Below, piece by piece: positions 51,950 to 61,180 of a stretch of 64,000 bases of DNA; position 1 is the first letter of the stretch; every line of letters begins with the position of its first letter. Origin of the DNA: Lonepinella sp042485795. Its GTDB lineage: Bacteria > Pseudomonadota > Gammaproteobacteria > Enterobacterales > Pasteurellaceae. The stretch spans positions 2,108,001 to 2,172,000 of the forward strand of contig NZ_CP169368.1 of assembly GCF_042485795.1 (NCBI RefSeq), read 5' to 3'. Under the pieces are notes generated by a model that was not told where the DNA came from, made no database searches, and saw only the letters and a program-made list of their open reading frames with translations. Both the position numbers and the translations under genes were made by a program.

Positions 51950-53224
51950 TTATTTCAACAAATACGCTCTTAAAGTGGCAAAATCATTGTCCATTTCATC
52001 TGACAATAACGGCAATTTGTTGTGTTTATCAAGGGCTTCTGGCAAGGGTAATTCAATGTCTAAAATTCGCTCTACGCTTTCTTTAAATTTAGCTGGGTGA
52101 GCGGTGCAAAGGAATAAGCCCGTTTCTCCCTCTTGCAACTGATCTTTTAACACTTGGTAAGCAATCGCACCGTGTGGTTCACACAAATAACCTTGAGCGT
52201 ATTGGGCTTTCAGTGCGGTTTCCGTTTCAGCGTCATTTAATGCTCCTGAACCTAATTCGCTTAACTGCCAGCCGTTGCGTTTGAATAGTTCTTCCACTCG
52301 TGGCCAGTTGTTTGGTCGGCTTACGTCCATGGCATTAGATAGCGTAGCCACGGTTGCATTGGGTTGCCATTCGCCTGTTTGTAAGTAACGTGGCACCGTG
52401 TCGTTGGCGTTGGTGGAGGCAATAAAGCGTTTGATTGGCAAGCCTAAGGTTTTAGCGATTAAGCCTGCGGTTAAATTACCGAAGTTACCACTTGGCACGG
52501 ACACCACTAAATTTTGGCGTTGTTCGGTGTTCAACTGGGCTGCAGCTTCAAAATAGTAGCACACTTGAGCCAGTAATCGACTGATATTAATCGAGTTAGC
52601 CGAATTTAAGCCGATAGCTTGACGGAGTTCTTCATCATCAAAGGCTTGTTTAACAAGGGATTGGCAAGCATCGAAATCGGCATTAATCGCAACAGTGCGA
52701 ATATTGCCACCGAGTGTGCAGAACAGTTTTTCTTGTAACGGGCTGATCTTGCCTTTTGGATAAAGAATCACCACTTCAATGTTTTCAAGACCATAAAAAG
52801 CATGTGCTACGGCGGCACCCGTGTCGCCTGAAGTGGCGGTTAAAATAGTGATTTTGCCATCACCCCGCACAGTAGCAAGGGCTTGTGCCATAAAGCGACC
52901 GCCGAAGTCTTTAAAGGCTAATGTTGGACCGTGGAATAATTCTAAAGCGTAAATATTCTCCGCCACTTTCACCACGGGAGCAGGGAACGTAAAGGCATTT
53001 TTCACCATAGCATTGAGTTTGTCGGCTGGGATTTCATCACCAATTAATGCCCTTAAAATTTTTTGGCTGCGTTCTACTAAAGGCAACGCCAATAATTCGT
53101 CAATATTGCTTAATTGCGGAATGGTTGCAGGGAAAAATAAGCCCTGATCTTTACCTAAGCCTTGACGGACGGCTTGGGCGAAGTTGACTTGTTGGTCTGG
53201 GTGTTTGATGTTGTATAGGTTCAT
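51950..53224 (-). CDS. thrC: Threonine synthase
   Basis: ThrC turns phosphohomoserine into threonine with pyridoxal phosphate. The 424-residue protein has the N-terminal MNLYNIKHPDQQVNFAQAV, the PLP-lysine in LFHGPTLAFKDFGGRFMAQA, TATSGDTGAAVAHAF and VVSVPSGNFGNLTAGLIAK. It is the third gene of the thr operon. It is separated from thrB by 155 bases holding a GC-rich repeat, unlike the tight spacing in E. coli. Confidence 0.96.
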   Translation of the reverse strand: MNLYNIKHPDQQVNFAQAVRQGLGKDQGLFFPATIPQLSNIDELLALPLVERSQKILRALIGDEIPADKLNAMVKNAFTFPAPVVKVAENIYALELFHGPTLAFKDFGGRFMAQALATVRGDGKITILTATSGDTGAAVAHAFYGLENIEVVILYPKGKISPLQEKLFCTLGGNIRTVAINADFDACQSLVKQAFDDEELRQAIGLNSANSINISRLLAQVCYYFEAAAQLNTEQRQNLVVSVPSGNFGNLTAGLIAKTLGLPIKRFIASTNANDTVPRYLQTGEWQPNATVATLSNAMDVSRPNNWPRVEELFKRNGWQLSELGSGALNDAETETALKAQYAQGYLCEPHGAIAYQVLKDQLQEGETGLFLCTAHPAKFKESVERILDIELPLPEALDKHNKLPLLSDEMDNDFATLRAYLLK

Positions 53225-53247
53225 TTGTTGTCCGTTTTGATTAAATT

Positions 53248-53362
53248 GTTGCTTTTGCCCCCCTTCGCCTTTCAGGCACTTCCCCCCGTAAACAGGTTTA
53301 TTTCCGTAGAGATCACGCTCCCCCTGCTTGTGGGGGGAGCTGTCCGCAGGACTGAGGGGGCT
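53248..53362. repeat. GC-rich intergenic repeat between thrB and thrC
   Basis: The segment has a stem GCTCCCCC (53317-53324) / GGGGGAGC (53333-53340), other C-runs (CCCCCCTTCGCC, CTTCCCCCC) and a GAGGGGGC tail. Its composition differs strongly from the surrounding genes. It looks like a dispersed palindromic unit inserted in the operon. No copy elsewhere in the window was found. Confidence 0.5.
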
Positions 53363-53379
53363 TTCAAAGTTAAATTATT

Positions 53380-54330
53380 TTACCCTAACTCTCTCGCCCC
53401 TGCATTATCCACTTTGCAAATATGCACAAAACCCTCGTTATTTTGTAGATAATGATGTTCAAGGTAATTTACCACTTTGGTGGCAGTTGCAAGATCAGGG
53501 GTAATGCTAAACATTGTCGGTCCTGATCCTGAAATACCACTGACTAACGCCCCTAAATCTCGGCTGGCTTGTTTCACTTCGGCGAAATTTGGCAGTAAGG
53601 CGGCACGATAAGGCTCAGCGATGACATCTTTCATCATTAAGGCTGCCAATACATCTTGCCCCGTGTGGCAGGCGTGGACAAAGCTGCCTAAATGGCGACC
53701 GTGGGCGATCATATCTTGACGTGTGTAGCTTTTCGGCAAAATCGCTCGAGCTTCGGCAGTGGATACTTCAATGCCTGGGTACGCCAGCACCCAATACCAA
53801 CTGTCAAAAAACGGCAATTTTTGGCTAATATTGCCCAAACTTTGCACCATTAATTGCACGCCACCCAAATAGCACGGTGCCACGTTATCATAATGGATTG
53901 AGCCTGAAATTCGCCCCTCCAATTCGCCCATCATTTCCAATAATTCCATTTTGGAAAACGGCTCATCATGGAATTTATTTAACGCCACCAAGGCTGCCAC
54001 AATGGAACAAGCACTGGATCCTAGCCCTGAGCCAATCGGCATATTTTTTTCCAAGGTTAAACGCAAGCCTTTGGTTTTGCCACCACGCAATTTAAAGCGT
54101 TCACTGAATAACACATAGGCTTGATACACAATGTTTTTTTGCGGCTCTTTTGGCAATTTTCGCACAAAATAACCCGCACTTTCTAACTCAAATCCTTGCG
54201 GAATGTCTTCAATTTGCACCACATCACCGAGCAATGAGCCATCAATCGGTGAAATTGCCGCCCCGAGGGTGTCAAAGCCCACATTGATATTGGCACTGGA
54301 GGCTGGAGCATAAATTCGTAATGTCGTCAT
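53380..54330 (-). CDS. thrB: Homoserine kinase
   Basis: ThrB phosphorylates homoserine. The 316-residue GHMP kinase has RIYAPASSANINVGFDTLGA, the ATP loop NMPIGSGLGSSACSIVAALV and GALVSGISGSGPTMFSI. It begins 11 bases after the thrA stop, so the two are coexpressed. Confidence 0.96.
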   Translation of the reverse strand: MTTLRIYAPASSANINVGFDTLGAAISPIDGSLLGDVVQIEDIPQGFELESAGYFVRKLPKEPQKNIVYQAYVLFSERFKLRGGKTKGLRLTLEKNMPIGSGLGSSACSIVAALVALNKFHDEPFSKMELLEMMGELEGRISGSIHYDNVAPCYLGGVQLMVQSLGNISQKLPFFDSWYWVLAYPGIEVSTAEARAILPKSYTRQDMIAHGRHLGSFVHACHTGQDVLAALMMKDVIAEPYRAALLPNFAEVKQASRDLGALVSGISGSGPTMFSITPDLATATKVVNYLEHHYLQNNEGFVHICKVDNAGARELG

Positions 54331-54341
54331 TGTGTTTGTCC

Positions 54342-56792
54342 TTAGGATTTTAAGGTTCTTAAAATATCCGCAAAGATCCCTGCGGCAGTCACCGCATTAC
54401 CTGCTCCGTAACCACGTAATAACAATGGAATTGGCTGATAATAGCGGGTATAGAACGCCAACGCATTTTCACCGTTTTTCACTTTATATAAAGGATCATC
54501 GCCGTCCACGGCGACAATAGACACCTTACATTTGCCATTTTCAATCTGACCCACATAACGCAATACTTTACCCTCGTCTTTGGCTTTTGCGACTCGCTCT
54601 GCAAATTCCGCATCTAATTGCGGTAACATAGCCATAAATTCATCGACATTTTTGCCTTCGCTAAAGCCTTTTGGTAGCACACTGTCCACTTCAATATCGG
54701 CTAATTCAAGGTTTAAACCAATTTCACGAGCTAAAATTAATAGCTTACGAGCAACATCAGTCCCCGATAAATCATCTCTTGGATCAGGTTCAGTAAAACC
54801 TTTTTCACGAGCAAGTGCGGTGATTTCTGATAAAGTTTTGCCCGTTTCTAATTCACCAAAAATAAAGGACAATGAACCGGATAAAATTCCGTTAAACTTT
54901 ACCACATCATCGCCAGCCGCAAGCAGATTTTGCAAGTTTTCAATCACTGGCAAACCGGCGCCCACATTGGTGTCATACAAGAATTTACGTTGCGTGCCAC
55001 GAGAATTTTCACGTAATAAATTATAATATTCCAGTTCTCTGGTGTTGGCTTTTTTATTTGGTGTCACCACATGGAAACCCTCTTTTAATGCTCGAGCATA
55101 CAAAGCGGGGACGGAATCTGATGAAGTACAATCCACAAATACAGGATTGACCACATGATGTAATTTAATGAAAGACAATAACACATCAAAATCAGAAGGT
55201 TGGGTGGCATTGGCTAAATCTTCTTTCCAGCTATCTAAATTCAAGCCATTTTCATCTAACAACATTTTATTCGAATTGGCTAAGGCACAAACTCGAATTT
55301 CAATGTCCTTTTTTGCCAAATATTCCTGTTGACGTTTAATTTGTTCGATTAATTCACCGCCGACACCACCCACGCCGACTAAAAACATATCCACCACTTT
55401 TTTATTGTTAAACAATGCTTGATGGGTGGCTCGCACTGCTTCGATCGCTTTATTTAATGGCACCACCGCTGAAATAGAACGCTCTGAAGAACCTTGTGCA
55501 ATGGCAACAATACTAATATTGGCACTGGCTAAGGCGGAGAAGAAATGTGCGGCAATCCCTTTGGCTTGTTTCATACCGTCACCCACTACGGAAATAATAG
55601 ATAAATCCCCCATGACCTCTACAGGATCAAGTGCTTTAGTCGCAAGTTCAGGGGCAAATTCAGCATTTAATGCCGCCTTGGCTTTCTCTACCGCCTTAGT
55701 TTGCACACAGAAGCTAATGCTATATTCCGAAGAAGATTGGGTAATCAAAATCACTGATACCCCTGCTTTAGACATACTAGAAAAAACTCGAGCTGCCATA
55801 CCTACCATGCCTTGCATACCTGCACCAGATACATTAAACATCGCAACATTATCAAGATTGGTAATGCCTTTAACCTGTAAGCCTTGGCTTTCTCGTTCTT
55901 TGCCATCAATCACCGAACCTGGAGCTTCAGGATTACCTGTATTCTTAATTAAACAAGGAATTTGCGGTTCAACCAAAGGACCAATAGTACGTGGGTGAAT
56001 AACTTTGGCACCGAAATAGGAAAGCTCCATTGCTTCACGATAAGATAAACTTGGTAATAAACGAGCATCTGGTACTAAACGAGGATCACAAGTAAATACA
56101 CCATCTACATCCGTCCAAATTTCACATACACTGGCATGTAAACAGGCTGCCAAACAAGCCGCTGAATAATCTGAACCATTACGTCCTAACAGCACGAGTT
56201 CGCCTTTTTCATTTCCTGCGGTAAAACCTGCCATTAATACGATATTTTTATTTGGAATGGATTTTGCATTGATACGTTGAGTAGATTCTGCAATATCTAC
56301 ACTACTTTCTAAATAAGAACCTTGTGCTAATAATTTTTCTACGGGATCAATAACCGTAACTTGATAACCACAAGCCTCAAACCATGCTTTCATCATCGCA
56401 ATAGATAACTTCTCACCACGACAATCAATGGTTGCTTTCACTGCATCATCTACTTTACCTGCTTGGCGGATTTCCGTATCTAATTGTTTAATTTGAGCAA
56501 ATTCCGCATCAATTAAGGATTTTGTGCCAGCTAAATCAAATTTATTATTTTTAGCATACAATCCATTGATAATATTATAGAAAATCTCAAGTGCTTCACT
56601 AAAATGATCTTCGGTTGGTTGATTTAGACTGGCTTTTTCTGAAATGGCGACAAGGTGGTTGGTGATTTTGGCAGGTGCCGATAAAACCCCTGCTGCCTGT
56701 TCTTCTAAATGGGCTTTTTCAATAAGCTCTGCTGCTTGTAAAAAACGTTCAGGGTTGGCTAAAGAAGTGCCACCAAATTTGAGTACTCGCAT
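54342..56792 (-). CDS. thrA: Bifunctional aspartokinase I / homoserine dehydrogenase I
   Basis: ThrA catalyses the first and third steps of the threonine pathway. The 816-residue protein has the aspartokinase half (MRVLKFGGTSLANPERFL, LLGRNGSDYSAACLA, DVDGVFTCDPRLVPDA), two central ACT-type segments (GMQGMVGMAARVFSSMSKAG and SIISVVGDGMKQAKGIAAHF) and the dehydrogenase half with the Rossmann motif FLVGVGGVGGELIEQI. The ACT region binds threonine for feedback inhibition. It is preceded by the leader peptide gene thrL and an attenuator. Confidence 0.97.
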   Translation of the reverse strand: MRVLKFGGTSLANPERFLQAAELIEKAHLEEQAAGVLSAPAKITNHLVAISEKASLNQPTEDHFSEALEIFYNIINGLYAKNNKFDLAGTKSLIDAEFAQIKQLDTEIRQAGKVDDAVKATIDCRGEKLSIAMMKAWFEACGYQVTVIDPVEKLLAQGSYLESSVDIAESTQRINAKSIPNKNIVLMAGFTAGNEKGELVLLGRNGSDYSAACLAACLHASVCEIWTDVDGVFTCDPRLVPDARLLPSLSYREAMELSYFGAKVIHPRTIGPLVEPQIPCLIKNTGNPEAPGSVIDGKERESQGLQVKGITNLDNVAMFNVSGAGMQGMVGMAARVFSSMSKAGVSVILITQSSSEYSISFCVQTKAVEKAKAALNAEFAPELATKALDPVEVMGDLSIISVVGDGMKQAKGIAAHFFSALASANISIVAIAQGSSERSISAVVPLNKAIEAVRATHQALFNNKKVVDMFLVGVGGVGGELIEQIKRQQEYLAKKDIEIRVCALANSNKMLLDENGLNLDSWKEDLANATQPSDFDVLLSFIKLHHVVNPVFVDCTSSDSVPALYARALKEGFHVVTPNKKANTRELEYYNLLRENSRGTQRKFLYDTNVGAGLPVIENLQNLLAAGDDVVKFNGILSGSLSFIFGELETGKTLSEITALAREKGFTEPDPRDDLSGTDVARKLLILAREIGLNLELADIEVDSVLPKGFSEGKNVDEFMAMLPQLDAEFAERVAKAKDEGKVLRYVGQIENGKCKVSIVAVDGDDPLYKVKNGENALAFYTRYYQPIPLLLRGYGAGNAVTAAGIFADILRTLKS

Positions 56793-56836
56793 AATGTTTC
56801 CTTAATGTTGTGAATATTTAAAATATTATATAAAAA

Positions 56837-56864
56837 AACCCGCACTTTCTAGTCGTTGCGGGTT
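56837..56864 (-). terminator. thr operon attenuator terminator
   Basis: AACCCGCA (56837-56844) pairs with TGCGGGTT (56857-56864). On the minus strand the hairpin is followed by TTTTTTATA. It lies between thrL and thrA and carries an uptake-signal-like core in the stem. It is expected to form when the leader peptide is translated freely. Confidence 0.88.
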
Positions 56865-56884
56865 CTGTTGAATTCGATTACGCA

Positions 56885-56956
56885 CTAACCCGCCCCATTC
56901 ATCGTCATAATGGTGGTGGTCATAATCATCATGGTAAAAGTGCGGTTTAATTTCAT
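56885..56956 (-). CDS. thrL: thr operon leader peptide
   Basis: A 23-codon frame upstream of thrA begins MKLNRTFT and ends MTMNGAG, the same NGAG end as the E. coli leader. It contains six Thr and two Ile codons, including three Thr codons in a row, which fits stalling-based attenuation by threonine and isoleucine. Six Met codons (with the start) are unusual. The terminator at 56837-56864 follows. GGAAAA lies ahead of the ATG as a weak ribosome site. Confidence 0.85.
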   Translation of the reverse strand: MKLNRTFTMMIMTTTIMTMNGAG

Positions 56957-57119
56957 TATTTTTTTCCGAAATTTTTAACTGATGCTAGAAATACCGAAAT
57001 TTTATAGCATTGTCAAATAGAAAATAAAAAATAATGCTAAAAATTATCCTTGATGCTTATTTTTTAGAAATCAGCTAAAATAGGATTTTTAAATTGAAGA
57101 TTATTGAACCCTGACAAAA

Positions 57120-57824
57120 ATGCAAATTCAAGATAATTTAAACCATATTCATCAGCTCATCACTCAAGCGTGCCAACAAGCTAATCGCCTGCCAAATTCA
57201 GTGCAGTTATTAGCCGTATCAAAAACCAAAAGCATACCAGATATTCAACAAGCAATAGATGCTGGGCAACGTGCATTTGGCGAAAATTATGTGCAAGAAG
57301 GTATTGAAAAGATTCAATATTTCAATGCTCAGGGGGTTGCTTTAGAGTGGCATTTTATCGGTCCATTACAATCAAATAAATCTCGTCTAGTGGCTGAAAA
57401 TTTTGATTGGATGCAAACGCTTGATCGTAGCAAAATTGCCGATCGTTTAAATCAACAACGCCCAGTTGAAAAAGCACCGTTAAATGTGTTAATTCAAATT
57501 AATATTAGCGATGAAAATAGCAAATCGGGTATTCAGCCTAACAAAATGTTGGCATTGGCAAAACACATCGAAAATTTACCGCACTTATGTTTGCGTGGAT
57601 TAATGGCAATCCCAGCACCGACAGATAATATTGATCAACAAAAAATGGCATTGAGTGCGATGTATGCACTGTTTGAACAACTCAAAAAAGCCTTTCCAAA
57701 TCAACAAATTGACACGCTCTCAATGGGTATGACTAGTGATATGGAAAGTGCTATTATTTGTGGATCAACTATGGTGCGAATTGGTACGGCGATTTTTGGT
57801 AAACGTAATTATTCAACTAACTAA
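57120..57824 (+). CDS. yggS: PLP homeostasis protein YggS
   Basis: YggS/PROSC proteins bind pyridoxal phosphate without known catalysis and help balance B6 and amino acids. The 234-residue protein has the PLP-lysine in QLLAVSKTKSIPDIQQAI, AFGENYVQEGIEKI, WHFIGPLQSNKSR and LSMGMTSDMESAI with GSTMVRIGTAIFG. It stands alone, divergent from the thr operon; proC and yggT are not adjacent. Confidence 0.95.
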   Translation: MQIQDNLNHIHQLITQACQQANRLPNSVQLLAVSKTKSIPDIQQAIDAGQRAFGENYVQEGIEKIQYFNAQGVALEWHFIGPLQSNKSRLVAENFDWMQTLDRSKIADRLNQQRPVEKAPLNVLIQINISDENSKSGIQPNKMLALAKHIENLPHLCLRGLMAIPAPTDNIDQQKMALSAMYALFEQLKKAFPNQQIDTLSMGMTSDMESAIICGSTMVRIGTAIFGKRNYSTN

Positions 57825-57891
57825 CGATTAAATTTAGTAAAACTATGCTATAATTTATCAATTTAACCCGATATTAATTTTAAGCACAAAA

Positions 57892-58494
57892 ATGACTATT
57901 CGTTGGACAGCTATTCTGGCAACTGTAACATTAATCTTATTAGGCTGGTTTTACTCATTAAATCAGTCCGATAACGATTTAACTGACTTAATCAAAAAAG
58001 AAGAAAGCCCCGAATATGTCGGCAATCAAATGAGTGCTGTAGTTTACTCGCCGACAGGTGCTAAACAATATGTAGCAACCTCTAGCAAAGTAGAATATTA
58101 CGAATATGATGGACATACCGATTTTCAAACACCGCTAGTATATTTATTTGATATTCAAAATGAAAAAACACAGCAAACTGAAAGCTGGAAATTAAGTGCT
58201 AACAAGGCAACCTTAACCAAAGACAATATGCTGTATTTAGAGGGTAATGTATTAGGCGAAAGTTTACTGCCATTGTCTAAATTACAACGTATTGAAACAG
58301 AAAGTGCGGTAGTAAATTTAACCACGCAAGACATTAGTTCCAATACACAAGTGAAAATTAACGGCTTAAATTTTAGCTCAACAGGACTGAAATTAACAGG
58401 CAATCTACAGCAACAAGTCGCAACATTGAAAGAACAGGTGAAAACTCACTATGAAATTAGCAAGCCAAATGATAAAACTCAAAATGCACAATAA
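57892..58494 (+). CDS. lptC: LPS transport protein LptC
   Basis: LptC is an inner-membrane-anchored component of the Lpt bridge that moves lipopolysaccharide to the outer membrane. The 200-residue protein has one N-terminal membrane helix (WTAILATVTLILLGWFYSL) and a periplasmic beta-jellyroll with QMSAVVYSPTGAKQYVATSS and LTTQDISSNTQVKINGLNF. It overlaps lptA by 44 bases, so the two are tightly coupled. kdsC/kdsD are not adjacent. Confidence 0.93.
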   Translation: MTIRWTAILATVTLILLGWFYSLNQSDNDLTDLIKKEESPEYVGNQMSAVVYSPTGAKQYVATSSKVEYYEYDGHTDFQTPLVYLFDIQNEKTQQTESWKLSANKATLTKDNMLYLEGNVLGESLLPLSKLQRIETESAVVNLTTQDISSNTQVKINGLNFSSTGLKLTGNLQQQVATLKEQVKTHYEISKPNDKTQNAQ

Positions 58495-58996
58495 AATTAT
58501 TTTATTAACATCAATAATGCTGATGTCAGTTTCTGCATTTGCCTTAAAAGATGATACAAACCAACCGATTAGCATTACATCAGGCAATCAATCTTTAGAT
58601 ATGGAACATAACGTTGTTACCTTTACTGATAATGTGGTCATTACACAAGGTTCAATTTTAATTAAAGCGAATAAAGTGACGATCACTCGCCCTGCCGAAA
58701 ATTCAGGTAAAAAAGAAACGGTGGAAGCCTTTGGTCATCCTGTCAGTTTTCACCAAATGTTAGACACTGGCAAGCCTGTTGATGGTCAGGCGAATAAAGT
58801 CCATTATGATTTAGGCACTGAATTTTTAACCTTAACAGGTAATGCTGAGTTAAAACAATTAGATAGCAAAATCAATGGTGAACGTATTACTTATGATGTT
58901 AAAAAACAACAGCTTAAAGCCAATGGTTCCAGTGGAACTCGTGTTAAAACCGTATTAATTCCAAATCAATTAAATGATAATAAAAAGAAAAAATAA
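58451..58996 (+). CDS. lptA: LPS transport periplasmic protein LptA
   Basis: LptA forms the periplasmic bridge that carries LPS from LptC to LptD. The 181-residue protein has a signal peptide ending VSAFA (about residue 31) and the OstA-type jellyroll with DDTNQPISITSGNQSLDMEH, NVVTFTDNVVITQGSILIKA and AKVTI-like strands, ending in a basic tail (LNDNKKKK). The start at 58451 lies inside lptC; the ATG at 58484 is a shorter alternative. AGG lies 12 bases before the first start. Confidence 0.93.
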   Translation: MKLASQMIKLKMHNKIILLTSIMLMSVSAFALKDDTNQPISITSGNQSLDMEHNVVTFTDNVVITQGSILIKANKVTITRPAENSGKKETVEAFGHPVSFHQMLDTGKPVDGQANKVHYDLGTEFLTLTGNAELKQLDSKINGERITYDVKKQQLKANGSSGTRVKTVLIPNQLNDNKKKK

Positions 58997-59007
58997 GGTC
59001 GCTTAAT

Positions 59008-59733
59008 ATGTCTGTTTTATATGCTGAAAACCTAGCAAAAAGCTATAAAAACCGTAAAGTGGTTTCTGATGTCAGTTTTACCGTGCAATCAAATGAAATT
59101 GTGGGATTACTCGGACCAAACGGTGCAGGTAAAACCACATCCTTTTATATGGTGGTGGGATTGGTTCGTCACGATCAGGGTAAAATCACCATTGATGGTG
59201 AAGATATTAGTTTGCTGCCTATGCACAATCGAGCTCAAAAAGGGATTGGTTATTTACCTCAAGAAGCCTCTATTTTTCGCCGTTTGACGGTGTATGATAA
59301 TTTAATGGCGGTACTAGAAATTCGTAAGGATTTAAATGCAGCTCAACGTCAAGCAAGAGCTGATGAATTAATTGATGAATTTAATATCGGGCATATTCGT
59401 GATAATTTAGGACAATCACTTTCTGGTGGTGAACGTCGCCGTGTGGAAATCGCACGTGCTTTAGCCGCTAACCCGAAATTTATTTTGTTAGATGAACCCT
59501 TTGCTGGGGTTGACCCAATTTCAGTTATCGACATCAAAAAAATCATCACCGATTTACGCAACCGTGGTCTAGGCGTGTTAATCACTGACCATAATGTGCG
59601 TGAAACCCTTGATGTATGCGAACGAGCTTATATTGTGAGTGCAGGACATATGATTGCCACAGGCACACCAAGCGAAGTCATGAATAATGAACAGGTTAAA
59701 CGTGTTTATCTTGGTGAAGAATTTAAATTATAA
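59008..59733 (+). CDS. lptB: LPS export ABC transporter ATPase LptB
   Basis: LptB powers LPS extraction with LptFG. The 241-residue ATPase has Walker A GLLGPNGAGKTTSFYMVVG, Q-loop GYLPQEASIFRR, signature LSGGERRRVEIARAL, Walker B FILLDEPFAGVDP and the switch His in ITDHNVRETLD. It follows lptA by 11 bases. In E. coli rpoN and hpf come next; here ptsN follows directly. Confidence 0.97.
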   Translation: MSVLYAENLAKSYKNRKVVSDVSFTVQSNEIVGLLGPNGAGKTTSFYMVVGLVRHDQGKITIDGEDISLLPMHNRAQKGIGYLPQEASIFRRLTVYDNLMAVLEIRKDLNAAQRQARADELIDEFNIGHIRDNLGQSLSGGERRRVEIARALAANPKFILLDEPFAGVDPISVIDIKKIITDLRNRGLGVLITDHNVRETLDVCERAYIVSAGHMIATGTPSEVMNNEQVKRVYLGEEFKL

Positions 59734-59744
59734 AGAAGAAAAAA

Positions 59745-60239
59745 ATGACAAAATTCACCGCACTTTTAACTCCTGAGAATATTCGCCAAGGCGTAATCTG
59801 TTCAAGTAAGAAAATAGCCTTTGAAATCGCTTCTGATATATTAGCTAAACAAGCTGAAATAGAGGGATTTGATGAAATCGAATGCTTTGAATATCTCTTT
59901 AATCGCGAAAAATTAGGTTCTACTGCGATTGGTAATGGTATTGCGATGCCACGGGCTCGCTTGCCTAAGGGAGAGAAAGTACTTGCGGTATTTCTACAAT
60001 TAAGTACCCCGATTGATTATGAAGCCGCCGATAAACGAGAAGTGGATTTAATCCTAGCGATTATTATTCCAGAGCAACTCTGTCAAACTTATACCCCGAT
60101 TTTGGTTGAATTAAGCGAAAAATTGAAAGATAAAACTCTTGATAAGCAGCTCAGATCAGCACAAAGTGCGGAAGAAATTTGGCAAATTTTTCAGCAACTT
60201 GATAATAAAGACCCCGAAGATTTGGATTTACCAAAGTAA
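59745..60239 (+). CDS. ptsN: PtsN-type (EIIA-Ntr) protein lacking the phosphorylatable His
   Basis: The 164-residue protein has the EIIA-Ntr fold segments: LLTPENIRQGVICSSKK, the NREKLGSTAIGNGIAMPRAR motif and VFLQLSTPIDYEAADKREVD. In E. coli PtsN the motif reads IAIPHGK and that His is phosphorylated by NPr. Here the codon is CGG (59952-59954), giving Arg70. The second conserved His (TKTHLHTL in E. coli) is also replaced (CQTYTPIL). It therefore probably cannot be phosphorylated and may act constitutively through protein binding. It lies between lptB and rapZ, the usual place, but hpf is missing before it and npr after rapZ. Confidence 0.9.
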   Translation: MTKFTALLTPENIRQGVICSSKKIAFEIASDILAKQAEIEGFDEIECFEYLFNREKLGSTAIGNGIAMPRARLPKGEKVLAVFLQLSTPIDYEAADKREVDLILAIIIPEQLCQTYTPILVELSEKLKDKTLDKQLRSAQSAEEIWQIFQQLDNKDPEDLDLPK

Positions 60240-60259
60240 CCACATTATTGAGAAAAATT

Positions 60260-61117
60260 ATGGAATTGATTATTGTGAGCGGACGCTCAGGTGCAGGGAA
60301 ATCAGTCGCCTTGCGTGCTTTAGAAGATATTGGTTACTACTGTGTAGATAATTTACCCATTGAGTTACTTCCCCAACTGGCACAAATTCTCTCAAAAAAC
60401 CAGCAGCTTGCTGCGGTCAGTGTAGATATCCGTAATTTACCTGACTCTGCAGAATCATTAGAACAGATGATTAACCTGCTATCAGAACAGCATCAAGTTA
60501 AAATTATTTTTCTTGATGCAAATCAAGATGTATTAATTAGACGTTATAGTGACTCTCGCCGCCCGCATCCACTTTCTTCGGTCAAAGATATCTCGCTTGA
60601 AGTGGCAATTAATGCGGAGCGTGACTACCTTGAGCCATTGTACCAACAAGCCAATATTATCATTGATACCACGGAATTATCGACTCACGAACTTGCCGAA
60701 AATTTACGTAATTTCTTGCGAGGTCAAAATAATAAAGAACTCAAAATTGTAGTGGAATCCTTTGGTTTTAAATATGGTATTCCGCTTGATGCTGATTATG
60801 TATTTGATGTACGTTTTCTGCCGAATCCACACTGGGATCCTGCATTACGTGCAATGACAGGATTAGATCAACCAGTCATTGATTTCTTAAAACGCCATAC
60901 CGAAGTGCATAATTTTGTCTATCAAACACGTCATTTTATTGAAACTTGGTTACCAATGTTAGAAAAAAATAACCGTAGTTATTTGACCATTGCCGTTGGT
61001 TGTACTGGGGGAAAACACCGTTCAGTGTATATTGCAGAGCAAATTGGCAATTATTTTAAAAAGAAAGATAAAAATGTGTCAGTGGTACATCATTCGTTAA
61101 AACATAATTTAAAATAG
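60260..61117 (+). CDS. rapZ: RNase adapter protein RapZ
   Basis: RapZ targets the small RNA GlmZ to RNase E and so tunes glucosamine-6-phosphate synthase. The 285-residue protein has the P-loop IVSGRSGAGKSVALRALEDI, DVRFLPNPHWDPALR and the C-terminal TIAVGCTGGKHRSVYIAEQI with the metal/ligand site. The ATG at 60260 has GAG seven bases upstream and gives the family start. It is the last gene of the lptC-A-B-ptsN-rapZ run; npr does not follow. Confidence 0.96.
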   Translation: MELIIVSGRSGAGKSVALRALEDIGYYCVDNLPIELLPQLAQILSKNQQLAAVSVDIRNLPDSAESLEQMINLLSEQHQVKIIFLDANQDVLIRRYSDSRRPHPLSSVKDISLEVAINAERDYLEPLYQQANIIIDTTELSTHELAENLRNFLRGQNNKELKIVVESFGFKYGIPLDADYVFDVRFLPNPHWDPALRAMTGLDQPVIDFLKRHTEVHNFVYQTRHFIETWLPMLEKNNRSYLTIAVGCTGGKHRSVYIAEQIGNYFKKKDKNVSVVHHSLKHNLK

Positions 61118-61120
61118 TAG

Positions 61121-61158
61121 AAATGCGGTGAAAAAGTCTTAATTTTTCACCGCACTTT
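61121..61158. terminator. Bidirectional terminator between rapZ and lipA
   Basis: AAATGCGGTGAAAAA (61121-61135) faces TTTTTCACCGCACTTT (61143-61158). The right arm is a perfect uptake signal, the left lacks one G-context base. Confidence 0.88.
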
Positions 61159-61180
61159 AGTCTAATCCAATCCTATAAGA

